DNA of 64,000 nt. It comes from Leptura quadrifasciata (taxonomy: Eukaryota; Arthropoda; Insecta; Coleoptera; Cerambycidae). This document shows, in pieces, positions 10,555 to 20,966 of this stretch. Position 1 is the first letter of the stretch; each line of letters opens with the position of its first letter. Location: NCBI GenBank assembly GCA_963675555.1, contig OY776675.1, positions 10,254,615 to 10,318,614 of the forward strand, given 5' to 3'. The notes under the pieces are model-generated. The model saw nothing but the letters and a program-made list of their open reading frames with translations. It was not told the DNA's origin and did not search any database. The position numbers and the translations under genes are program-made.

Positions 10555-13248
10555 CTATAGAGGTTGCCGGAAGATGGGCAGCGTCTGGTAAGGTAAGGTG
10601 TGTTTTATTCGAAAGGGGGCATTATGCTGTCTAATTTGTGTTATATTTTGGGTTAGCGGACTATCACCCAGTTTGAAGGTGTAGAATTTTTGAGATATAT
10701 TCTGGATGTACTCCGCTATTGGCGTTATGTCGTGGCAGCGTGCATAGAGATCTCTGAGGGAGGTGTACCTGTTGGAATTCGAAATGAGGCGCATAAATTT
10801 GTGTTCCAATATTTTCAGTTTGTTCATTGTCGTGGCCGACGTGCTGCACCACACCGGCGCCGCGTATGTGATTGCTGGCCTGATCACCATTGTGTACAAT
10901 AATTTTTTATTTTGTCTGTTAAGTCTGCTACCCCTGACCATGAGCGGATACAGACTCCTGGACAAGGAGTAGACCGTCCGTATTGTCTCATTTATATGCG
11001 TGTTAAACGTCAGTCTTTGGTCCAGTCTTACCCCCAAGTACTTCACGCACCTTTTGGTTGGAATTTGGTGTCCCCTGATCGAAATTGGCGTCAGAATTTT
11101 GTTCTCAGTGAATCGGCGCGTGGAAACTATCGCCTCTGACTTTTCGACGTTTATCCGAATCTTCCACTGACCGTAATAAGCCGTGACACGAGCCATGTGC
11201 GCCTTCAGCAGCATATTAGCCGCTTGTGCGTTGTGCGAATGCGCATACATGGCTGTGTCATCGGCGTACTTGGCCAGCTTAGTATTCGGGAACTCCGGAA
11301 AATCGGAGACGTAAATATTGTACAACTTTGGTGATAGGCACGATCCTTGCGGGACTCCCGCGCGAATATCCCGCCGTGTTGATAGTTTATTATTCACTCG
11401 GACTTGCAGGGATCTGCCAGTCAGGAACGAGTGAATAAGTTTAATGATATAAGTCGGAAAGTGGTAGTCGTGCATTTTGTAGAGTAGACCTGAGATCCAG
11501 ACGGTGTCGAAGGCCTTTTCAATATCGAGGAGCACCATGGTGGTGCTCTTCCCGAGGTTGTATTGCACTTTTACATCGTTAACTATCCTAACGACCTGCT
11601 GCACCGTGCTCCTGCCCTTTCTGAAGCCAAATTGTGACTCATCGTCGATGTGAAGCTCCTCCTGAACAGTATCGAGCCTGACCAGGACGACCTTCTCCAC
11701 CAACTTAGAGATCGCCGACAGCAACGAGATGGGCCTGTAGCTGCCGGCAAACTTCGCATTCTTGTTTGGCTTCAGGATGGGAATAACCACGGCGCATTTC
11801 CACTGGCTAGGCCAGTGCTGTAGCCGCAGGATCGCATTAACGATATACGTCAACTGCACAATACCTTTCCTCGGGAGATATTTGAGTAGCTTGTATTCAA
11901 TGCCGTCTTTACCCGGGGCTTTATTGTTAGGTAAAGTCTTGACAATTTCTGCTATTTCCGAGGGTTTGACCATGACCTTCAGAAATTCACGTTGCGTCAA
12001 TTCTATGTCATGGTCAATGATTTGGTTAATGTCGTTTTCCATGCGGTCGTGATCGAGATTGTTCGGTATATTGTTATTGTGTATCTGTTCAAAATGGTCA
12101 GATAAGTCATTCGCTTTTTGCAAGTCCGTCATTGCTGTTCTGTTGGCGTTTATCAGCGCAGGAATGGATTCGCGTCTACTTCGCAAAGCCCTGGTCAGCT
12201 TCCACAGCGAGTTGTCTTGCGGATTCAGTGCTTCTAATTTGTCCCCCCATTTCTGGTTTTTTGCAGTGTTGATGGAGGTTCTGATCTGCCTTTGTAGCCT
12301 GCTCATCTCAATCTTGGCGTTGACATCGCGATTTCGCTGCCAAAGCCGTCTCAGTCTATTTTTCTCATGAATGTTTCGTATGACCGCTTCGTCAAGTCGG
12401 TCTTTGTAGGGGTTAATTGTTATAGTATTGGCAACAATCTGTTTGGCATCCTGCAGCAATCTTGTGAACTCATCCACTACATTTTCCAAATCGGCGGGAG
12501 AGTTGAGAGTGTTATTGAGTGTAAGGTTAGTGTTAATATGTGTCTTATAGAGGTGCCAGTCAGCTCCTCAATAAGATGTGATTTTTCGGGTAATGTCTTC
12601 CCTTGGCATATCCCTCAACTCTATGAGAATCGGGTTGTGGTCAGACGTGAGCTCCTCCAACGCCACAGGTGATGTGGAGTTTCTCACGCCTTTATTGACC
12701 ACTATGTCAAGGGTAGTTGGCGTTGTACCGTTGTCCGGAAAATGTGTGGGATTGTCCGGATACTGCAGAATAACGTTATTGTTGTTGACGTATTCAAACA
12801 GAGTGTTGCCGTTTGCATTATTGCGATGGCAGTTCCAGTTGCGATGTCTAGCGTTAAGATCTCCTATGAGCAGGCAGCGTGGGCCTGCATTCATTAAACT
12901 CTCAAGGCAACCCGCTGTAAAGCCGTTCGCAGGTCTGTTGTACACGGCGACGATGCTCATGCCGCCCTCCAGCGTCACACACACGTTTTCCATGGTTGTG
13001 TTCCGTAGAAAACGATGCGTGTGCGCGATATCGTTCTTTATGAGTATCGCCACTCCTCCGCCCCTGTTGTTGTTTTCCCTATCTCGTCTTATGACTGTAT
13101 ACCCTCGGACATTTAGTTTGTCACGTCTGGTAAGTTTTGTCTCATTTAGCAGCATAATGTCGATTTTATGCCTCATAATATAATTAATCAAAAAAGGAAT
13201 TTTGTTACCTATACCATTAGCGTTCCACGAGGAAATTTTTATTGCCGT
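10555..13248 (-). pseudogene. LINE ORF2: AP endonuclease plus reverse transcriptase, split by one TGA
   Basis: The frame is open from just behind the ORF1 stop (13248) to 10555 apart from one TGA at 12570-12568. The endonuclease part has SSWNANG, LLNETK, GDLNARHRNWNC and TSDHNP, covering the usual catalytic boxes. The RT part, counted from the ATG at 12489, has APGKDGIEY (191-199), LDIEKAFD (321-328), GVPQGSCLSP (378-387), the active-site YADD (408-411) and VKYLGVRLD (482-490), and runs to a natural-looking end at residue 644. The residues around the TGA fit a mutated Trp codon (TGG to TGA). The conserved endonuclease start lies upstream of any ATG. The protein would nick target DNA and reverse-transcribe its own RNA. 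Confidence 0.9.
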
Positions 13249-13257
13249 TTATACGGC
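13244..13257 (-). promoter_or_regulatory. Small hairpin holding the ORF1 stop codon
   Basis: On the minus strand GCCGT-ATAA-ACGGC forms a 5-bp stem with the UAA stop of ORF1 in its loop. ORF2 continues in the same frame right after it. It may be chance, or it may mark a coupled-translation or readthrough site. Confidence 0.4.
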
Positions 13258-14808
13258 GTCAGTCGGCATATTTTGAATGAAATTATAGAACACGAAGAAT
13301 TTTTCACTCGCCGCTGTGCATCTTTCGAGATCATCACACAGACTTGTGTATAGCACCAGTAGCTTATCCAAATCTATCAAAGAATTTAATCGGTCTTGTT
13401 GTCTGCTAAGTAGTTGAATTTTTAGGGTTGTGGATGATGACGTTGCGACTTGTCCTAGTGTTGACGGTGACGGCAGCAGCGGCGGCGTTGGTAATAATGG
13501 CGGTGTAGGTCTGGATTGTAGTTGGGGTTGTGATTGCGATTGCATTACTCTCTCTCGCGGTGTTTGGTTCGTTTGTGAAACGGTTGTTTGGTGTTGCTTG
13601 GCCTTTTCTTCCCATACATTTGTTCTAGGCAAGGGAGCCGCTACATACTTCATTTGGGGGGATGGTTTAACTCGTACACTTTTGTTTTCTATTTCCTGGA
13701 TTCGTCTTATGTAAATTGGGCAGTTGATGTTATTCGCAGGATGGGGCCCACCACAGTTTGTACATTTTGCAGGTGTCTCTAGAGTTTTTGTACACTCTTT
13801 TGTGTAGTGAGGTTCTGCACATTTCAGACATCTTGGTTGCGCATGGCAATTAGCTGTGGCGTGACCCCACTGCTGACATCTGTGACACTGAATTATTGAC
13901 TTGCTATTTACATGTCGTTCCCATTTTATGCTTGTATGATCTAAATAACGAACTTTTTGCTGTAAATTTTTTAGCGTAATTAAGTTGTTAGTAATAATCA
14001 TATATGTGGGGTTCTTGGTTCCCTTTAACGTGTAGATGTCCTTGACTATAATTTTGTGTTCTTCTAATAATTCTGATTTGATATCATCTTTTTCGATGTC
14101 GTGATGAATACCCCTAAGGATAAAGGCATGTGACTTTTCCTCCTTAGGGGTGTAAGTGTGGTATTCTACTTTTCCAGAAATAAATTGCTCGTTAATTACT
14201 TTCCAGTCATAATTATTGTCTACTTGAATGGAAGTTGTGTTGATACCGTGCCTCCAGTGGTAGTTCCCCCTCAATTTGGTTTTTAAAAATCTGTCCATCC
14301 CTTGGTGATTCTCAAGTTTTCCGTGTATGATAATTGGTGGTGGTTTTTTAATTTTGGGAGTTGTTTGCGGCTCGTCATTTTTTTCTTCTTGACTTGTGCT
14401 AGGAATAGGAGTAATATCCATATCGTTATCTGCAATTTCGTTATTGAATCTATTTTCGGTGGTAATTTTTAGTGATTTGGATTCTACAGGCTGTTTAGCC
14501 ATACCAGGGTGTGTGAAACCCTGGTCATCCTTGATTACACGCACTTTTTTGGTTTTGAGCCTAAAGATATTTTCTGGAGTTGGTGATTTTTTTATTGAAT
14601 TTTGACTGGAGTCTGATGTATTACCCTTACTGTTATTTTCGTTCTTTCTTCGTTTCGGTGGGCTTGCTTCCATAGTTTTCCTCTTTACCTTTTTCCTAGG
14701 TGCTATATATGTGTCTAAGCTTACACAACTAGCTTCGCCATCAGATCCAAGTGGTATATTTTTATTGGTTTCCATTTTTTCACTTACTGTTAATTTAACT
14801 TGCTTCAT
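13249..14808 (-). CDS. LINE ORF1: gag-like nucleocapsid protein with three CCHC knuckles
   Basis: This is an intact 519-residue frame. Residues 1-160 are basic and low-complexity (nuclear-localisation-like KKVKRK and PPKRRK). Residues about 225-305 resemble the PRE_C2HC domain of insect gag proteins. Three zinc knuckles follow at about 308-321, 327-339 and 349-363 (spacing C-X2-C-X4-H-X4-C and close variants). After these comes a proline/glutamine-rich linker (about 420-450) and a C-terminal segment that may be coiled. In Jockey-type LINEs this protein binds element RNA and forms the RNP. ORF1 ends in TAA and ORF2 resumes in the same frame with no spacer. The start ATG at 14808 gives the full domain set and leaves a 486-bp leader. 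Confidence 0.9.
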   Translation of the reverse strand: MKQVKLTVSEKMETNKNIPLGSDGEASCVSLDTYIAPRKKVKRKTMEASPPKRRKNENNSKGNTSDSSQNSIKKSPTPENIFRLKTKKVRVIKDDQGFTHPGMAKQPVESKSLKITTENRFNNEIADNDMDITPIPSTSQEEKNDEPQTTPKIKKPPPIIIHGKLENHQGMDRFLKTKLRGNYHWRHGINTTSIQVDNNYDWKVINEQFISGKVEYHTYTPKEEKSHAFILRGIHHDIEKDDIKSELLEEHKIIVKDIYTLKGTKNPTYMIITNNLITLKNLQQKVRYLDHTSIKWERHVNSKSIIQCHRCQQWGHATANCHAQPRCLKCAEPHYTKECTKTLETPAKCTNCGGPHPANNINCPIYIRRIQEIENKSVRVKPSPQMKYVAAPLPRTNVWEEKAKQHQTTVSQTNQTPRERVMQSQSQPQLQSRPTPPLLPTPPLLPSPSTLGQVATSSSTTLKIQLLSRQQDRLNSLIDLDKLLVLYTSLCDDLERCTAASEKFFVFYNFIQNMPTDAV

Positions 14809-15294
14809 TGCGATGCTAAAAAACTCCTCTTTCTGGGTCGTATTTGTATAATTGTCTTTTACTCTTTTTACGTGAGTTGTTCACTAAACTTATTGTTATT
14901 GATGATTAATTTAATTTTTGTCCTGGCCGCTTTTAACCAAACTTGGTCACAATTAATGTTCTTGTGAATAATTTGCACTTTTATAGGTTATGTTATCTAA
15001 TTTGTGTCTGTATTCACTATTAACTTAAACCGCCTAAGAATGTTTTTAGGTTATGATTTTAAATTTCGACTGTGTCTATATTCACTTTATTTAATTTTTT
15101 TAAATGTCAAAGTCATAAATAATTATTTAGAATTTACCTTTCCAGGGGCCGCAGCCCTATCCCTTCAATCGTGTGGGTAACTGTCTCACTTATTGTTCTG
15201 GGGTCACAAATTATTATTATTTTTAACACTTATTTTATAACGATATATTACAATATACTGTGTGCGCAAAATCAGATCTTCAATCAAATCAGAC

Positions 15295-15306
15295 TTTGTA
15301 TCGCCC
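15295..15306. repeat. Target-site duplication, right copy
   Basis: Identical to 9934-9945. It marks the 5' boundary of the full-length LINE. Confidence 0.85.
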
Positions 15307-15359
15307 TGTGAACCCCTCTAAAATTATATATATTTGGACAATCAACATATATTAAAATA

Positions 15360-15555
15360 TACAGGGCGTCTTATTAGAATGAGTCACACGTGTTCCATAT
15401 TTTTGACTCGCACTATAAAATATGTAGTTGGGAATTTCGATAATTATGAAACAGTACATTTCATTTCAAAAATAATTTTCTCAAAATTTTGTTGTTTCAG
15501 CATAAATACATTGATTTTAAAAATTCACTTCGTGTCATTGGTGGCTTGCCCTGTA
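15360..15555. mobile_element. Mariner-type MITE with TA duplications
   Basis: The ends TACAGGGCG and GCCCTGTA are inverted and flanked by TA on both sides (15358-15359 and 15556-15557). At 196 bp with no coding capacity this fits a Tc1/mariner-derived MITE. A similar CACCCTGTATC motif recurs at about 15690, 50810 and 59900. Confidence 0.65.
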
Positions 15556-17542
15556 TATAAGCGCATATTTTTATGACAATATATTATCTGATATTACAGA
15601 ATGATATTCGCGAAAAAAATTAGTCGAGTCCTTCAATTGTCATGAATATATTTTATAAAAATAGCCACTTTTTAACTTTAACACCCTGTATCTTAAGAAC
15701 TAATAATAGGATTAGATGGGGTCCATGTTACTTTTAATCAGGAGATCCAGATCTATAATATACTAAAAATTCAGAAAATTTAACCGAGAACTATTTTATA
15801 TAAGAAAAAGTGCGGCGTCCTTCATGTTTACCGAAAAATGATACTTTCAGTTGACAAAGAAATTCCCGAAGTCTTTGCCCCTGCCAATTAGCGCTAAATT
15901 TTGAGATGTATGCGTTGCTTATAAGTTTGCAAAGTACTGTAAATTCAGATGCTCGTTTAGATAATATTACTTTGGTTAGCTAGTTATATAAAGATAATAT
16001 ATTCTAATCTCATGTGTATTGGAACAGGAAACAAAAGTATTGTATTGTGTTTTGATAAATAATTTCAAGGAAAGCAGTAAAGCTATCATGTTCGCATATA
16101 AGGAGTTAACTCGAGATCAATCTTACGTGGCTATAAAGTCACAGGGGGAATGAAGATTTATGGTAACAGTTGGCGAATAGTTAGCCGACTTGTTCTTCCG
16201 GCCTAGGCAACGTGTTGCTAGTGTGGAGCGATTCCTGCGAAGTTTCTCTTTGAATTGTAAATATTTCAGACCATCTGTAACAGTAAATTTCTAATATTTT
16301 CTATTCTCCACATAAATTTATTTGTTTTCGACGTAATGACTTATTTATTCAGATTTCTACAATTGGATCTATTAATTCAGCAGTATCACTTTTTACGAAC
16401 CATTAATGTCACTATATATCTAAATCTGTGAAATAGAATTTGTAAATGATATCATAGAAAAATAAGTAAATATTCAGTATGTAAATTAGCAAACGTAATG
16501 CAATTAGAATTGGAATTAATAGCCACAGCTTGTCTTAATTAATAAATAAAATTGTTATAATAATTGTAAACATAATCATTGATAATCCCTCGATAAACAG
16601 ATGTTGAGAAATTTCGTGACATAGGTGATTGTGAACGATCCATCTTTTTGCATCTGAAGGACTTCTAGTATGTTTTCCAAAAAATGAATATTAACGTTCA
16701 TAAATAAGGGTTCAAAACGACTGTTTCAGATGGAGTATAATACAAAATTTATACTTACTGCTCGTTTATGCTTAACTGCTTCACTGATGGTGCCAATTGG
16801 ACGTCGTAACACTATAAATCTAACACAGTAGGTAGTAACACTTTCTTAAAATTAAACCTGAAAGGAAATTTTGAAAACACAAGAAAAATACAATATAAAG
16901 TTCAAAAATATATATTAAATCTCTTTAAAAATCATGTTTTACAACAACTTCAAGAAAAATGTTTTTGAAAAACTATAGTCTGGCCCGTGTACAACACATG
17001 GTGAGGAACGGAACTACTTATAATGTACCAACTACCATTCAATATGCGGTTTTTGAGCTAACGATTACACAAAAAGATTCAAGAAAAGTTCAATGTTTAT
17101 AAATTTTTTGTGGGCTTTTGCTTACCTGTCTATTGACGTATTTTCAGTTCAATATCAATTTTGATCGCTACTCGGAGCTTAAAGATGCTTAATCGCAACG
17201 ACTTTGAATTATATTTTGCAATTACAATTTCATACGTTCAGGCAAGGCGGTCCCATGCACATATGAGTACATGGTAACTATACTTTTCTGACACCGAATC
17301 ACTGAGGAACCGGTTTAGGGCAAATCCCGTTAAAACCCATCATTTTCCCGTCAAAATCGACTGTTAAGAAATGATAGGGGACCCTTGTCGTTAAAGGCTA
17401 TTTTCGCTAAAACTCTCGATATAATTTGAATAAAGACTTGGATTAACTTGTCCTCATATTTAACACAAAGCATGAGTTGCAGTGCTTAACAACGAGGATT
17501 CGTAAAAGGGTTTTTAATTTTGAAATTTCCAAAATCGATTTT
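15556..17542. other. Non-genic stretch
   Basis: No coding or structural signal recognised, apart from an isolated CACCCTGTATC motif near 15.69 kb. Confidence 0.45.
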
Positions 17543-17986
17543 TGTTACACTTTCTAAATTTAGGTGGTCGCGGCGACATTACGTCCCCATGCAGCGACAT
17601 TTATTACACTTTCTAAAATTACACTCCTTGATGAGTTATTGAAATTTTTGTATGTAGGTTCAATAAATTGCAACAAGAACTTTCATAAACCACTACTTTA
17701 TTAATCACTTAATTACAATGACTAATTCCTACAATTACACATTAGTACAGACTAATTACTACTATACTACTCTACTATAGTCTCGCCACTATAATTCACA
17801 ACTAGTTACTGTTATCCATCATATCTTATCACTTGCTCATCTTTTATCAAACTGTCCTAGATCCACTCTATATATACCTACATCAAATGTACTCGACCAT
17901 TCTGGAATATTCGAGTGTATCATTCGAGATGTTTCCAATCCCTCTAATATTTTCTATGAGGCAGTGGCGTAGACGTGCACATAACA
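17543..17986 (-). mobile_element. Possible solo LTR
   Basis: This 444-bp block begins TGTTA and ends TAACA, the inverted ends typical of insect Ty3-type LTRs. On the minus strand it carries a TATATATAG box near 17870 and an AATAAAG signal near 17697 in the expected order. The flanking bases do not give an exact duplication, and no PBS or internal domain adjoins. Treat as tentative. Confidence 0.35.
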
Positions 17987-18030
17987 ATATTTAATAAACC
18001 AATCGACAAAACTAACAAATCGATATTCAG

Positions 18031-18480
18031 TTGTGACGTGTTTTTTTCCACCTCGGCTGGTGACGAAGAGAAAAAGGGCCACTCTTCGGAAGGAGTTTTC
18101 GGTTTCGGTTTAAGTGATAGGACATACTACCCACAAGCCGGATACGCGAGGCTGTGTAGCTCAAGTGGAGAAACGGTTCTCCAGTGGGTTGATTTGAGAA
18201 ATCAGACATTCACACACAAGCAGTAAAACTCAGATTTTTCTAATAATATCAGTATATTCAATTAAACCTGTCATATACAAATCTACGGGTATACTGATTG
18301 ATTACCTTGACCAAACTTTACAGGTTCTAAATACCGGGATGAGGGCAAGCGACAAGACGAAAAGGGTCGTATCAAATGACTCAGATGCCAGGGATAGCAA
18401 GCTGCAAAATAGTAATACAAAATACGCGGTAAAGGGTTAGCACAGAATAAGCGATGATACAGAACAAAGTTATATATATT
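18031..18480 (+). mobile_element. Terminal region of a structured element related to that at 28.8 kb
   Basis: It begins TGTGACG like the element at 28816. It shares a block, from CCAGTGGGT near 18182 to about 18235, with 28980-29040, at the same distance from the start. The rest has diverged and I found no matching 3' end. No coding capacity. Confidence 0.5.
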
Positions 18481-19290
18481 ACTTGGCTACTACATCAGGT
18501 TATCTGTGGTTACGGTCGGGCATGTCTGCTGCGGTGGAACGATCGAAATGGAGTGAACTGCACGGCTTCTCAGATCCTTTTCTGATAATACAACTTACAA
18601 CTTACTATCGGAGTGGAAGTAGACGACAGATGGATGCGCTGCTGGTCGATGGCGTGATATGGGCTTGGCCAAAATTCTGCTGCTCGAATGTGATGTATGG
18701 CACCTGGGTTCGGATCTCGGAGAGGACAAGTCTGCCCACGCTGAGTCGCTCTGGCTGACTACCAACACGGGACAAATTCAATTATTTCTCTCAAATGCTT
18801 ACAGAGACGGATGTAGGCGCCAGGTGTGTGCGTGGATGATCGATGACGTAGTACGACAAAAATTCCGCGGCTCGGAATCAATATATGAAAATAACGGTAC
18901 CTTAGGTTCGAATCTCGGAGTGGAAAGACTGCTTTCGATGAGTCACTCTGGCTGACTGCCAACAAATGAATTTAATTACTTTCTTCTAATACTTACAAGT
19001 GAGAGGAACGGCGGTAACAGATGCGTGATGGATCGATGTGACGTCAAACAAACTTAGAAAGTATTTCGGAATATTTTCTGTCACCTGCAATTTGGAACTA
19101 TTCTCTTCGCAGACCGGAGCAAACAGAAAGTACGTCTATCGCGTTAGGTGGCAGCTAGTGAACTAACTGTCGGATATATTCAATTATTCCTTTAACGGAA
19201 GAATGACGTTGCACGGGTGACGTCAGATTGAATATTTTCATTACCCTGCTTTGATACTTACAATATTTCGCGGTCGGTTTATTCAGGACA
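18480..19290 (+). repeat. Degenerate tandem array, unit about 195 bp
   Basis: Repeated landmarks recur in order: a GGTTCGRATCTCGGAG block (18708 and 18906), CTCTGGCTGACT (about 18748 and 18946), and an AATNCTTACA block (about 18600, 18795, 18990 and 19255). The spacing is about 195 bp in the better copies. The GGTTCGAATCTC block resembles a pol III B box, but no box A is at the right distance. No coding function is seen. Confidence 0.6.
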
Positions 19291-19503
19291 GCAGGCACTA
19301 ACATCTAGCTCGAGGGACTGTTGACGGAAATATGTACTGCTGGGTTTCCATGGCTATACAAGTTTCTCACGTCACTCTCCCTTCACCTGAGTGCATCTGT
19401 ACTTTACAACTGGTATGATTATTCGGTGCCTCTACAAATTAATACTTTTATTAATTCGATTTCGGCAATAAAATATATATACACTAATAAAAATAAAAGG
19501 ATA

Positions 19504-19526
19504 ATATATATATATATATATATATA
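19504..19526. repeat. (AT)n microsatellite
   Basis: A short uninterrupted alternating AT run. Confidence 0.9.
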
Positions 19527-20125
19527 AAGTGCTATTAACAAATATAAATATCCTGTGCACATTTCTGATGTTATTGATGCCTACTACTACCCTCTTCCTT
19601 TACCAAGTTAAATGAAATATTTAAAAATAACGTATCTATATCTGCCCTACTTTCATAAATTATAATATTATTGACTTGAATTGATTAAAAATTAATTTTG
19701 AGAAGTTGTATAAGTTTTCAAGTTGATTTATTTTGTGATACAAGAAATCTGACTAACTGAAATATACTGATGCAGCGTCGCTAATATTAACCTCAACTTC
19801 CTCATTTTTAGTACTTAGTATATTATTATATGCATGAAATACAATTATCACGTTTATTCTCAAATGCCCTTGAATGCTAAGGCACTTGCAAATCTGCTAA
19901 TTTATTATATATAGTTAACTTGAATCATACAATAGCATGTGGTACATACCCACCGCCAATATTATAAAATATGTTTTCTGAAACATGAGAAGGATAAAAA
20001 TAATATTGATATTCTTTTTCTACATTAACAATTAATGCGAACGCCATTTTCCTCCAGACCCAGATTGACGAAGGTCTACCTCATCCAAATAACAATTTAA
20101 TGTGAAAAGCTATAAAAAAAAATAG

Positions 20126-20955
20126 GTACGGGGGCCATGAACCTTCCCGTGGCCCTTTGAGGTCGCGACGAGTAAATAGGTGTTTTCGACGTATTTTTTC
20201 ATGCTGAATCCAAATATGCAACTAAATTTTACGGAATCATACAAGAAAAATTGTTATTAACATTTTAATTGTTTATAAGGCTATAACTTCAAAGTTAACA
20301 ATGGAAGGGAGAATTTTCAAATTTTTTATGATTTCTGATACAAAAACAAAGAAAACTCTTTTTGAAAAATTAAAATCGGCTGATTAGAACCGGAGATATT
20401 GCACATTTATTATTAACAAATTGCATAATTACGATTTTTCCGCACTGTTTCACTCATAACTCGGCTCCTATTCAACGTAGAAAGTTTTACCAGGTCTCAT
20501 TTTAAAGCTGAGCTTCAAGCTTCAAAATATTTTGTGGTGAAATATCCCACCGTGCTCTTGAAAAATTTTACAAGTGATGAAAGCCTGAAATTTTTGCGGA
20601 AAAAAGATAAGTAATTTGTTTATACGCATTTTGAGGAAAGTTAATCTATAAATATCAGCAATTGAGTTATACATTATTATTGTACATCTCAAAATGAACA
20701 CTTTTTGACTTGCTGAATGTATTTTGATTGATTTTTCGCCGAGTAATATTCATTTGTAGTTGAAGCGCTTTCGCGCGCAATTTCGCGCACTGAGTACGCG
20801 TTACATGTAGCGACTACCGTTTTATTCCTGGCTTAACTTAATAAATAATTTTTGAAATATTTACATTAATAAATAATTTGTAAATAATAATAAACAAATA
20901 CATAATTTTTTCTAAAGTGTAATAATAAAAAAAAAAGTTCATTCATTTTCTACTA
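20126..20955 (+). repeat. Left terminal inverted repeat
   Basis: Matches 22714-23534 in reverse orientation. The inner edge ends only about 12 bp from the stop codon of the central gene relic. Confidence 0.85.
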
Positions 20956-20966
20956 ATACTAACTGT

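Larger units (their letters stand above)
9946..15294 (-). mobile_element. Near-complete Jockey-like non-LTR retrotransposon
   Basis: This 5349-bp element lies on the minus strand between 12-bp duplications. From its 5' end: a 486-bp leader (15294-14809), ORF1 gag with zinc knuckles, ORF2 with AP endonuclease and reverse transcriptase, a 3' UTR with a strong hairpin and an AATAAA signal near 9975, and a tail of repeated GATT units instead of poly(A). All conserved boxes are present. Visible lesions are one in-frame TGA between endonuclease and RT and loss of any ATG at the ORF2 start. The low damage and intact duplication point to a young, perhaps recently active insertion. Clade (Jockey) is inferred from the PRE_C2HC/CCHC gag and RT boxes. 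Confidence 0.92.

Noticed and set aside
12578..13183. 201-codon plus-strand frame
   Set aside because: It is the antisense of the LINE endonuclease, which has all expected motifs on the minus strand.
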